64,000 nucleotides of DNA from Hortaea werneckii (Eukaryota; Ascomycota; Dothideomycetes; Mycosphaerellales; Teratosphaeriaceae), in the NCBI GenBank assembly GCA_037044905.1, contig JBAOKB010000156.1, positions 124,001 through 188,000 on the forward strand, written 5' to 3'. A program made the position numbers and the translations under genes. Shown here in pieces: positions 11,893 through 21,139 of this stretch. The notes below the pieces were generated by a model. That model was not told where the DNA came from, searched no databases, and saw nothing but the letters and a program-made list of their open reading frames with translations. The stretch's first letter is position 1, and the number at the start of each line of letters is the position of its first letter.

Positions 11893-12650
11893 GAAAGGAT
11901 GAATTTTCTTGAGGAAAGGAGGGATTAGGGGAAAGGGAAAGAGGGGAAGAGAGATTTCCAGAGCGGGTGGGCATCAGGTATGACACCCCTGGGGAATACG
12001 TGGTTGAACTAGCGAGAGATTTTTGCTGCACATTTTTTCGTTTTAAGGGGGGGAAAATGTGAAGGTAATGTGTTGGCTTTCTCTTCTTTTTCTTTTACGT
12101 TTACTTTTACTTCTCTTTCACTGTCTTTCTTATTTAGCGCAGCGATTAGTCTAGTACATTGGGCCTTTTTAACGCCCGGCTTGGTAATGAGTAAGAAATG
12201 TACCTTTATAGCCCTTTTTTTATGGGCTCTACTCGGAATTGCGTCCTTTTCCGGACTTCTTTTGTGTCTTCCCTCCCGCCTTGCTGTAGCCTTCTGAGGT
12301 CGAATCTACCACTCTCCGGAGGAAAAGGTCGATCTTGCAAACCCTGCCTACCGTCGACGCACCTCGAGGTTTCCTCAACTCGGTTTCGAAACACGCAGGC
12401 CCAGGAGAAGAGGTCAGAGGGAAACACAACCCCAAAAGGGTTTGATGGCATCCGGATCGTTTGCTCGATGCCGCTCAACAAGTGATGCGTTGATTTTCTG
12501 AATTGGGCGTATGTTAAGAACATGACAAGCTTGGGAAGAGCTTTGTTACAGCTAACACATGCTGCTTCCATTTTCATTCCCTTGGCTGCTTGTACAGACC
12601 CTCGACGCCATCCTTGTCGCTTCCTGAGGAGAACTGACATTGCTGCCAAA
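11893..12650. other. Intergenic, 3' flank and promoter
   Basis: Pyrimidine-rich stretch around 12075-12150 and no conserved ORF. It holds the 3' UTR of the disordered-protein gene and the promoter of the secreted-protein gene. Confidence 0.5.
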
Positions 12651-13329
12651 ATGTTGCAAATTGTTCATTTTTCTGCCCTAGCAGCGATAATGCAGGTGGG
12701 CTTGCATCAAGCTTACTCTCTCCCTGCACCACCACCCCCAAAATGTCCCCTTCGAATGTACCATCGGGAGGATACCTCACCGTCACGGTCCCTCCGCCCA
12801 AAGTAAGCGGAGACATGACCGCAGAGCCCACCACAGCCCTCGTCCCGTCCTGGGTCCTCGCCTCTGACAACCCAGCGAAAGCCCCTGAAGACTGCACCAT
12901 CACGATGGAAATCGGCTACGTGCGTAAATGGTGCGTCCCCACCATCCGCCCAGCCAAGCAAGCAAACTAGACATTGAACGTTCCTTACAAACAAGCAGGT
13001 TCGACTTCGAGAAAGTGGCCGGAGCGCCTATCAACCACATCTGCGTGCCGGACCCGCACTACCCTTTCACGCCCGGCGGGGACGGCCGGCAATGTCGCGC
13101 GGTGAAAACCGTGGCCATCTCGCCCGTCAAGCCCGGTTGCGAGGGGAAGGCACAGCGGAAAGTGGTCGTGTGGAAGGAGTTACGCACGGGGAATGATCTG
13201 CGGAGGCCGGATGGCACGGCGTTTGAGGATCCGGATGGGTTTGGGACGCCCGAGGCCTTTTGTGAGGGGGACGAGGGGTGTTTTGGTTTGGCGGGGTATT
13301 CGAGTGGACCGGTGGGGAGTACGGGATAG
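12651..13329 (+). CDS. Small secreted protein with six cysteines (2 exons, one frame break)
   Basis: Unknown function. The ATG at 12651 opens a hydrophobic N-terminus (MLQIVHFSALAAIMQVG) typical of a signal peptide, followed by a Pro-rich SLPAPPPPK segment. At the C5 run (12735-12739) one base appears to be missing; beyond it the frame reads SPSNVPSGGYLTVTVPPPK and on. A 68-nt intron (12931-12998, GTGCGT...GCAG) joins IGYVRKW to FDFEKVAGAP. With the correction the gene has 204 codons (203 aa). The mature part has six cysteines (near EDCT, HICVP, RQCRA, PGCEG, AFCEG, EGCFG), enough for three disulfides. Size and cysteines fit a small secreted or effector-type protein, but no family is recognised. 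Confidence 0.65.
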
Positions 13330-13889
13330 GATTTGGGGGAGATGGGAGTGTTTGGGGTGGTTTTGAAATAGAAGTCTTGAGGATGGAGAGGGGCTGGTGA
13401 TGAGGATGTTTGAGGGAAAGGGGAAGAATGAGGTGATGGCCGGTAGGGGCAAGCATGAATGGCGTGTAAATTTGTTTTCAGTCTTCTCGATAAAATAAGA
13501 GGGTCTATGTGAACATTGTCAGCTGAATAATAACACCAGACGAGTCCTGGGAGTAGGATGCTTGAACCACATTCTCAGAACGTAGATGTAGCATTGTGAG
13601 TGCGGCGTTAGTGTGGTGATAGCATCTTATCGATCCAAACACGGCTTCCGAAAAACAAAAATTAACATCCTGAGATGAGTGCGAAGTGTACCGGTGTACG
13701 TACTGCGTATGTACCTACCTAGGTACCTAGGTACTGTAGTCCAGGTGGTGGAGGCAGAGGAGCGGGACGCGTTCAAGTCATGAGCGCGGGTGCACAAGCC
13801 GCACATGACTCAAGTGCGTAGTCAGCATCTCAGAAGAGCTCCTAGACTTTCCCAATACAATACCCAATGGTAGAAAAGCATTGAACAAA
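13330..13889. other. Intergenic with palindromic TACCTAGG repeat
   Basis: Promoter region of the SAD1/USP39 gene. It contains an 18-bp perfect palindrome made of TACCTAGG units (13716-13733), about 157 bp upstream of the start codon. No ORF of interest. Confidence 0.6.
13716..13733. repeat. 18-bp perfect palindrome of TACCTAGG units
   Basis: The run 13716-13733 equals its own reverse complement and is flanked by further GTAC/CCTAC steps. It could be a protein-binding site or just a microsatellite; such CCTAGG runs are common in fungal intergenic DNA. Confidence 0.7.
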
Positions 13890-15647
13890 ATGGCAAAACG
13901 CGGAGCAGAAGAGCCTTTAGATGTTGGTGCCGAATCGCCAGCCTCAAAGAAGGCAAGGATCCAAGACGCGCTCGAAGACGAACTCCCACCACCACCGCCG
14001 GAACAGGATTCAGTCGCAAATGGCGCCAATGGTCATGCAGCAGCTGATGTCGCCGCTCTCGCCGGCGCATCCGCAGCACGACAAGCGGAGCTCGAGAAGC
14101 TTGAGGCCATAGATCAAGAGGAAGAAGCCGCCGATGACGACAACGACGAACCTGCTGTCCGCGCCCAGCAGCGATTACCAGACCAGCGCTACTCCGACCT
14201 ATACCTTGACACCATTTCGCGCAAGAACTTAGACTTTGACTTCGAGAAGCTCTGTTCTGTTACGCTAGGGAACATCAACATCTACGCCTGTCTGGTCTGC
14301 GGCAAGTACTTTGCTGGACGAGGTCCAAAAACGCCGGCATATTTCCATGCGCTGGAGATAGGACACCATGTATACATCCACATGGAGACGAAGAAGGTCT
14401 ACGTGCTCCCGGAAGGATACGAGGTCAAAAACAAGAGTTTGGACGATATCAAGTATGTTGTCGACCCGAAATTCTCACCAGAGGAGGTCAAGTCGATCGA
14501 CCGGAGGAAACCAGGCGAGGAGGAAGGGAGGAGAGAGAGCTGGGATCTGTGGGGGAAGAAGTACGTCCCGGGCTTCGTAGGCATGAACAACATCAAAGCC
14601 AACGACTACCTGAACGTGGTCGTGCAAGCGCTCGCACACGTCCCACCCCTCCGGAACTTCTTCCTGCTCGAGGACTTCTCGACCCGACCCCAGCTACCCC
14701 AGCGCTTCAGCACGCTCGTGCGCAAGATCTGGAACCCGCGCGCCTTCAAATCTCACGTCTCCCCGCACGAACTCATCCAGGAAATCAGCCTGCGCAGCTC
14801 GAAGAAATTCCTCCTCACCTCCCAAGCCGATCCGATCGAATTCCTCAGCTGGTTCCTAAACCACCTCCACCTCTCCCTCGGCGGCTCCAAAACCAAACCG
14901 CAAACCTCGCTCATCCAAAAGACCTTCCAAGGCTCCCTGCGCGTGGAATCGCAAACCATCACCGCACACGCCGACGCCACAGACCGCCTCCGCTTCGAAG
15001 GGAACCCGGACACGATCCGCTCGCAGACCTCGCCTTTCCTGATCCTCACCCTCGACTTACCCCCCGCCCCGCTCTTCCAAGACGGCGTCGAAGCCAAGAA
15101 CATCATCCCCCAGATCCCCCTGACCAAGGTGCTGGAGAAGTACAACGGCACCGCGACGCAAGAGCGTCTGAACACGCGCATGCGCTATCGACTCCTCGCC
15201 CCCTTACCCCACTTCCTGATCATGCACGTCAAACGCTTCCAGCCGAACAAATTCCTGGGTTCCCAGCGGAACCCGACGATCGTGACGTTCCACCCCCGGG
15301 GACTGGATATGCGCCCCTTTGTTGAGCGGCCCGAGGGGGAGTCTGGCGAAGGGGACCATGAGCCGTTACTGTACGATCTCGTGGCCAATATCACCTACGA
15401 AGGCGTCAAAGTCCGGGACGATTCGGTGGAGGGGGAGGCGGAGCGGAAGGTGTGGAAGGCGCAGGTGAGGGAAGGTGGGGCGACGAATGGGCCTGGGGAG
15501 GCTCAGGGGCCGCAGTGGTGGGAGATGCAGGATTTGTTCGTCGATAGGACGAATGGGGAGTTGTTGAGTACCAAGGAGAGCTATATTATGGTGTGGGAGA
15601 GGAGGCGGAAGGGGAGTGGGAAGGCGGGTGGGGGGAAGAGTGGGTAG
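13890..15647 (+). CDS. SAD1: U4/U6.U5 tri-snRNP assembly factor Sad1/USP39 (inactive ubiquitin protease)
   Basis: Splicing factor needed to keep the U4/U6.U5 tri-snRNP assembled (family knowledge); nuclear. The ORF from ATG 13890 (context aaaATGGC) gives 585 aa. After an acidic, disordered N-terminus with a SKKAR basic patch comes a UBP-type zinc finger at roughly residues 115-180, with the ordered Cys/His ligands in ACLVCGKYF and HALEIGHHVYIH. A USP-fold domain follows to the end. Where active USPs have the catalytic Cys box, this protein has VGMNNIKANDYLNVVVQAL with no Cys, and the C-terminal box is TKESYIMVWER without the usual His. That is exactly the pattern of USP39/Sad1. Other supporting stretches are HFLIMHVKRFQPNKF and FLILTLDLPPAPLF. 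Frame intact, no intron. Confidence 0.93.
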   Translation: MAKRGAEEPLDVGAESPASKKARIQDALEDELPPPPPEQDSVANGANGHAAADVAALAGASAARQAELEKLEAIDQEEEAADDDNDEPAVRAQQRLPDQRYSDLYLDTISRKNLDFDFEKLCSVTLGNINIYACLVCGKYFAGRGPKTPAYFHALEIGHHVYIHMETKKVYVLPEGYEVKNKSLDDIKYVVDPKFSPEEVKSIDRRKPGEEEGRRESWDLWGKKYVPGFVGMNNIKANDYLNVVVQALAHVPPLRNFFLLEDFSTRPQLPQRFSTLVRKIWNPRAFKSHVSPHELIQEISLRSSKKFLLTSQADPIEFLSWFLNHLHLSLGGSKTKPQTSLIQKTFQGSLRVESQTITAHADATDRLRFEGNPDTIRSQTSPFLILTLDLPPAPLFQDGVEAKNIIPQIPLTKVLEKYNGTATQERLNTRMRYRLLAPLPHFLIMHVKRFQPNKFLGSQRNPTIVTFHPRGLDMRPFVERPEGESGEGDHEPLLYDLVANITYEGVKVRDDSVEGEAERKVWKAQVREGGATNGPGEAQGPQWWEMQDLFVDRTNGELLSTKESYIMVWERRRKGSGKAGGGKSG

Positions 15648-16017
15648 GGGTTGTTGAGGTTGAATGGGGTTTCTTGGCTCTTCTGTGTATTTTTGCGTAT
15701 GAAAGATACGCCAGTTAGATGTGGTCGTGTATCTTGCGGAAGTTCTGGCCGCCACGTGTACGATGCCAGACGCTAGCCAGAAATTACGTGGTCAAGCCAT
15801 TCCCGGTCATGTGAGAGCCCGGGTATAGAAGCTGGGTGTGTTTCAAGATCTTGTACTTGCACACGAGATTCCTCCTTTACCTGGAAGAGATTGGCAGACC
15901 TTGCGATCATAGCAAGAGTGTCCAGAAAGATAATTGATAATGATACACGTCTCATCGTACACATTCCAAATTTTTCATCGCATCATCAAGATCATGACTC
16001 GAAAACCGAAAGCCGCC

Positions 16018-16830
16018 TCATAACGGCCTCGTCTTCTCCCCCTTCCACAAACCCAATAGCTCACCCGTCTCGCTCGCCCAGTCGCGCACCCCATTCACTG
16101 TCGCCTTCGCCATCCCCTGCGTCTGGGTCCCGGACCTCTTATGCCTTGTCCTCCCCACCGGCGGCCCCTCCGTCCCACTACTCCCCGTCGCAGGCACCTG
16201 TCCAGGCGCCATATAACTACTCCCCGCGCCCGTCGCATACTCGCTCCCCATCGACGGCAACACGTACTCCCCGCGCTCAAACTCACAAACAGCGCAAACG
16301 GCACCAACCACACCTGCAAGCCGAAGAAACTCGCGATCTCCGTGAACGTCGGGATCTCCTGCCGCGAATAATACCCGCCGTATCGATCCTGAGAGCCCCG
16401 TCCTTGGGGTCCCTGGCTGAAATGCCGGAACCAGAGCCAGTGGTTGGCGAGGACGAGCACGCAGCTCGTCAGGAAGATGGGGTCGGAGAGCTTGACGATG
16501 GGGAAACGGCGCAGGTTCTGCAGGTATACGAGGTGGCTTGCGATGCTGAGCAGGGAGAGCGGGTAGGGGAAGGCGTCTACCAGGGCGAGGAGGAGTTGGA
16601 GGGCGATTACGGCGTAGATGAGGCGGGTCAGGATGCGTTTCGATATTACGGTGTGTTCTTCGACCAGCTCCGAGAGGTAGTATAGACCGCTTGCGATGGC
16701 GAGGGTCAGGAAGAGGAAGCCGAGCGCTAGGCCGACGTAGCCCTAGATGGGGAGGGGGGGTTAGTGGGTTGGTTTTGGTGGGGGTTGAAGTGAATGGTGT
16801 TGGACTTACTAGTAATGGTAAGATCCACAT
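16018..16830 (-). CDS. SVP26: Svp26/Tex261 family early-Golgi membrane protein (2 exons, one frame break)
   Basis: Polytopic membrane protein of the SVP26/TEX261 family; in yeast it is an adaptor for ER exit and retention of Golgi mannosyltransferases. Exon 1 (16830-16810) encodes only MWILPLL. A 67-nt intron (16809-16743, GTAAGT...CTAG) follows. Exon 2 begins GYVGLALGFLFLTLAIASG and then shows the family signature LYYLSELVEEHTVISKR, followed by further hydrophobic helices. After SLSAG the frame changes at a CCCC run (16269-16272 on the + strand), where one base seems missing; the hydrophilic tail then reads EYVLPSMG and ends GEKTRPL. The corrected product is 248 aa, close to the yeast length. 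It is divergent from BUD23. Confidence 0.88.
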   Translation of the reverse strand: MWILPLLVSPTPFTSTPTKTNPLTPPPHLGLRRPSARLPLPDPRHRKRSILPLGAGRRTHRNIETHPDPPHLRRNRPPTPPRPGRRLPLPALPAQHRKPPRIPAEPAPFPHRQALRPHLPDELRARPRQPLALVPAFQPGTPRTGLSGSIRRVLFAAGDPDVHGDREFLRLAGVVGAVCAVCEFERGEYVLPSMGSEYATGAGSSYMAPGQVPATGSSGTEGPPVGRTRHKRSGTQTQGMAKATVNGVRDWASETGELLGLWKGEKTRPL

Positions 16831-17198
16831 GTTGGGTTGTGGACAGGTCCAGCTCGAATAGAGAGTATCGAGGGGGAGGACAGCAGTACCTGGATACCTG
16901 GGTAGGTTTGAGCGTTCCTGCCTGTTCGAGTATGTACAGTACAGGTGGCGCATACCCCACGTTCCGGCTGATCGTCAGGGACGAGCCGTCGGGGAAAGCT
17001 CCCGATGCTGATAAGAAAGATAAGGGATTCAAGAGTTTCGACTGGAATTTGACCGGCAAGAAGTTCCAGAGTCGTCCTTCTGCCAACATATACACAAACG
17101 CACCCGCGCAATAGCCTAAGCACAAAGTATTCAAGCGACTACTCACCGCATTCGACGGCCCGAAAACCCATACACTCCCCGTCTACGCAACCGCAACC
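16831..17198. other. Divergent promoter between SVP26 and BUD23
   Basis: 368 bp shared upstream region. ORFs that cross it do not resemble known proteins. Confidence 0.6.
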
Positions 17199-18022
17199 AT
17201 GTCTCGCCCCGAAGACACCCTCCCCCCGGACCTCTTCTACAACGACCTCGAATCCCGCAAATACACCACCTCGTCCCGAATCCGCAACATCCAAGCCGAC
17301 ATGACCAACCGCGCGCTATCCCTCCTCGACCTCCATGAGCCCTCACTAATCCTCGACGTCGGCTGCGGCTCCGGCCTCTCCGGCGAAATCCTCTCCAACA
17401 TCCCAGAAGAAGAAGGCGGGCCGCACGCATGGGTGGGCATGGACATCAGCTCGTCGATGCTGGCGCAGGCACTCGAGCGGGAGACCGAAGGCGACATGCT
17501 ACTGGCGGATATCGGGCAGGCGTCCCTTTCCGCGCGGGCACCTTCGATGCCGCCGTCAGCATCAGCGCGATCCAATGGCTCTGCAATGCCGAGAGCGCGG
17601 ACGTCAGTCCCGAGGGCCGGCTGAAACGGTTCTTCGACGGCCTCTATGCCAGTCTCAAGCGCGGCGGCAAGGCCGTGTGTCAGTTTTACCCTAAGAATAC
17701 GCATCAGCGGAATCTGATCTCGCAGGCGGCTATTAAGGCCGGGTTCGGCGCGGGTATTCTGGAGGATGACCCGGAGACGAAGAATGTTAAGTATTATCTT
17801 GTGCTGTCGGTGGGTGGAGGGGATGTCACCGGCGCGGTCAGGGAGATGAGCGATGTGGATATTCAGGATGCACGGCGGAAAGAGCGTAAGCGTGGGAAGG
17901 AGTTTGAGAGTAAAGGGAGTAAGGCATGGATTGAGCGGAAGAAAGCCCAGATGGAGGCTAAGGGCAAGGTGGTGAAGAGTTCGAGCAAATATACGGGAAG
18001 GAGACGGAAGACGGCGTTTTGA
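17199..18022 (+). CDS. BUD23: 18S rRNA (guanine-N7)-methyltransferase Bud23, one frame break
   Basis: SAM-dependent methyltransferase that makes m7G in 18S rRNA together with Trm112 and is needed for small-subunit export (family knowledge). It starts MSRPEDTLPPDLFYND. SAM motif I is LILDVGCGSGLSGE (about residues 49-62) and motif II is WVGMDISSSMLAQA. At 17519-17520 (GG where GGG is expected) one base is missing: ADIGQ is followed in the next frame by GVPFRAGTFDAAVSISAIQWL, the conserved continuation. The C-terminal Bud23-specific tail is present (KVVKSSSKYTGRRRKTAF). The corrected length is 274 aa, matching the family. A break in the middle of the catalytic domain of so conserved a gene is most simply a sequence error. 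Confidence 0.93.
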
Positions 18023-19266
18023 TCGGGTTGGTGAGAAGATTGGTCATCGGAAGTCTGGGGGAGGAAAAGTGACGGTCCGGCATAGCGAGCGATGGAGTGT
18101 GGCTACGCCTTATGAAAATGTGATACCCTTTAGCGAAGCGAAATTCACCAACAAGCTGCATCGGTCAAGCAGATGAATGTGACGCTCTTTCGGCCGTCTA
18201 ACACGGTAGCCGGAATGACTGCACAAGCGGCATAGTATAAAATCGATTTCGACAGCATAGTCGACGGACCCTTAACGATGTGCGGCCTCAGAGGCACATC
18301 TACTGTACCTTGCAAGTCCCTAGGATAATGCAAAACCTCTCATGCGAGCGCACGACAGTAGCATTGTTACGCTTGCAGAAGCAGTGCATTTCCCGTGCCG
18401 GCCCTGGGACAGGAGGCATTAGGCAGACGCAACGCCAAGACTTCCTCCAGGCTTATTGACACCAAAATCCGGTCATCGTTCGCGAGCCATCCCCGCGCAA
18501 TCTCAGACGCTGGGACAATGATCATTCGCGCTCTTCATTGTCTTCGTCTTCACATACGAGCCGCATGGAAATGGCTTGCGCTTATGCTGGTACCGGTTGC
18601 AGTGAGGGAAATGATGATGGTAAGGGTGACATGACGGGCGATTTGATGCTGTAGCATGCTTTTCGTGCAAATGCTTTCGAGCACCATCCTATGGGCTTGC
18701 GGTTTGACTGAAACAAGTATGTCTCTCTTGTTGCTCAGACCAATGCTGAGCGTGATATGGCTACCTAAGTGGATTTCGAGGGTGTCACTTTTGCCGCGTG
18801 TTCGAACTACAGGCCCGACACCAGATACAGCGAAGCGATGGCTTTTATTCATCATTCACAACTCATTGTGCGTCTCAATAAGCTCGTTTCTAATTGAACG
18901 CATTTATTGTCCATCTCATAAGCCTACCGTCGGTCTCTCCAAAGGTCTCGTCATTGGATCCACTCTGTCATCTCGGCCGAACGGTTCCTGCTGTCAGTCT
19001 CTTTGTACAAACCCGCTATTGAGGACCTCATCGGGCATCCTCGACCTCTATTGAGACTCTTCATCCAGTGTATATATCTCCACCGAACCTACCGTTTTCA
19101 GCCAGCCTTCCTTTCTCTACTACCCTACCCAATAGTCACTCTTTAATCCTTAAGCCGTCTTTTCGGTTCTCCCTCATTCTCAAGCCTCATATAAGGTCTT
19201 GTTTGACCCCACCCTTCAACCCAAACACCTTTACTACTTACTCAGAAAACCTCCAAAACCAACCAG
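18023..19266. other. Intergenic, 1.2 kb
   Basis: No recognisable gene on either strand. The last about 200 bp (19060-19266) are C/T-rich, like a strong fungal promoter and leader, in front of the repeat-precursor gene. Confidence 0.55.
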
Positions 19267-20264
19267 ATGAAGTTCTACACCGCGCTCGTCACCCTGGCGG
19301 CGGTGGCCTCCCAGGCCGCAGCCGTCAACCCGACTGCCGCCGAGGGCACCGAAGACCTCGCCGCCTTCCAGCAAGGCATCGGGCACTGCCTGACCCCCGG
19401 CGCACCATGCTCGCACGCCAAGCGCGCCGCCGAGGCGGTCGCTGACGCCCTTGCCGAAGCCGAGCCCAAGAAGTACCGCGGCGGCATGTTCAACTTCTGC
19501 GGCGTGCCGGGCTCCAGCTGCGCCCGCAAGCGGGAGGCCGTCGAGAAGATCGGCGCCGCGGCCGAGGCGGCTTTCGATGCCATCGAGGCCCGCGAGGCCG
19601 CCGCCGACCCCAAGAAGTACTACGGCGGCATGTTCAACTTCTGCGGCGTGCCCGGCTCCTCCTGCGCGCGCAAGCGGAAGCTGAAGCCGACGCTGAGGCC
19701 GACGCCGACCCCAAGAGGTACCGTGGCGGCATGATCAACTTCTGCGGCGTGCCGGGCTCCTCGTGCGCCCGCAAGCGGGAGGCGGAAGCCCTCGCGGAAG
19801 CCGACCCCAAGAAGAAGAAGAAGAAGGCGAAGAAGCCGAAGAAGTACTACGGCGGCATGGTCAGCTTCTGCGGGCTGCCGGGCTCCTCGTGCGCCAAGAA
19901 GCGCGAGGTCGTCGACGACATCCTCTCCAAGATCTCCGACGTCTCGCCCCACGCCGAGGCCGTCGAGTGTTACTCCGAGGGCGGCCCTTGCACCCAGATC
20001 CTCGACGCTGCCGACTCCTTCCAGGAGATCAAGGCCCGTGAGGCCGAGGCGGCTGCCGCCCCGCACAAGTTCCGCGTCGCGGGCCCCTGGGTCCACGGCG
20101 CTGCGAAGCAGCACTGGCAGGCCAAGAAGGCCGGTCGTGTGCACGCCCGTCAGGCTGAGGAGGACTGCGATGCCGAGGATGGCGCTTGCACGCTTGCCCG
20201 TCGCGCTCTGGCCGATCTCGAGGAGGCCATCAATGCTGGTGTGGACTCGCTGGAGGAGATCTAG
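19267..20264 (+). CDS. KEX2-processed secreted repeat-peptide precursor, probably alpha-factor-like mating pheromone; one frame break
   Basis: Starts with a clear signal peptide (MKFYTALVTLAAVASQAAA, about 1-19). Four near-identical 22-residue units follow, each beginning K(K/R)Y(R/Y)GGM, containing the core FCGVPGSSC (or FCGLPGSSC), and ending in a dibasic KEX2 site (ARKR or AKKR). Spacers are Ala/Glu/Asp-rich (EAEADAEADAD-like), as expected for Ste13-type dipeptide trimming. A diverged first peptide has GHCLTPGAPC before AKR, and two weak copies near the C-terminus have ECYSEGGPC and DCDAEDGAC. The two-Cys core with central PG resembles ascomycete alpha-pheromones (C-x3-4-G-x-x-C). After the second unit the frame breaks at 19676-19677: CGGAAG where the sister units have CGGGA, so one G is missing. 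The corrected length is 332 aa. Alternative: another KEX2-processed repeat protein or RiPP precursor; no modifying enzymes lie next to it. Confidence 0.75.
19468..19904 (+). repeat. Four 66-bp coding repeats of the peptide precursor
   Basis: Units at about 19468-19533, 19612-19677, 19713-19778 and 19839-19904. The 9-residue core is identical in units 1-3 and has one Val-to-Leu change in unit 4. Spacing varies (78, 35 and 60 bp), and spacer sequences differ more than the units. That pattern suggests selection or concerted evolution acting on the peptide itself. Confidence 0.9.
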
Positions 20265-21139
20265 ATGGCTCGTTCCGGGTCGCTTCTTCTCTTCTTTCGC
20301 CACGCTGCACTTCCCGCTCCCCGACCGTCGGTCGTTACTGGATATCTTTTGAACAAATGACGGCAGGCTTTGACTAGGCGGGGCTGCAGTGAATAATAGG
20401 AGGGGGGGTGTTCTCCATTATCGCGATCTGCTTCAAAATTCGCCTTCTTTTCGATGATTTTTTGGGGGTTATGAAATGGCTCAGTCCTCCTTTATTTTTT
20501 GGAAAAACGAAAACTGCTTATTGGAGGGCTTCTCATGAGCGAGTCGGCGCATTGTTAGAGTGGATCGATTGTCTTTCCCTCTTCGGATAGGGCCTGGCTA
20601 TAGTGTTGTTTTGGATAGTGATACCCCGATGCTGCGTGGTATATATACATCTAATTCGTCGCAAGTATAGCTTTGTGCTTCATCCTGGTGAGCTGAGTCT
20701 TGGTTTCGATGGTCTTGATATTCTTGTGTTTCGTGAGAATTTCTAGTCACATTGTTTTTTTCTTGCTTCCTTATCCTTTTTTTTTTTTTGGGTGGTGTGT
20801 CTCAATACTTTTCCCTTTGATTGATGCCAATGGAAATATGTGCTTGGGATGCCATTTGATGTCATGAACAATGTAGGATGTAGGGTTGTAGAGTGAAGAA
20901 GAAGAAGAACAGCCGTTGGAGGATGCCGTGGCGATGACAGGACGGGCGAAGTCGCGATGGCAGCCCGGACCGTGCGCCAAACGTGGACTAACCTTCCCCG
21001 GCTATGCACCCGCGTGGCCGAGCCTGCTACGAGCTTTCCCAAGCTTCACTTTTGCAGGCGCTTTTCAATGTCCCTCTGCTGCTGCTGCCATAGGTATCCG
21101 TGAGAGACTCGCCCATATTCCTACCTTCCTCTCCACACC
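20265..21139. other. Intergenic between precursor and IDH1
   Basis: 3' flank of the peptide-precursor gene and promoter of IDH1. It contains a T13 run near 20778-20790 and no credible ORF. Confidence 0.55.

Noticed and set aside
17199..18022. BUD23 as a pseudogene or a programmed frameshift
   Set aside because: One missing G at 17519 fully restores a normal-length protein. The same kind of defect recurs in many unrelated conserved genes, so a sequence error is simpler. No slippery site or stimulatory structure pattern is shared among the sites.
19468..19904. CRISPR or tandem satellite array
   Set aside because: The repeats are in-frame coding units with variable spacers inside a signal-peptide protein in a eukaryote.
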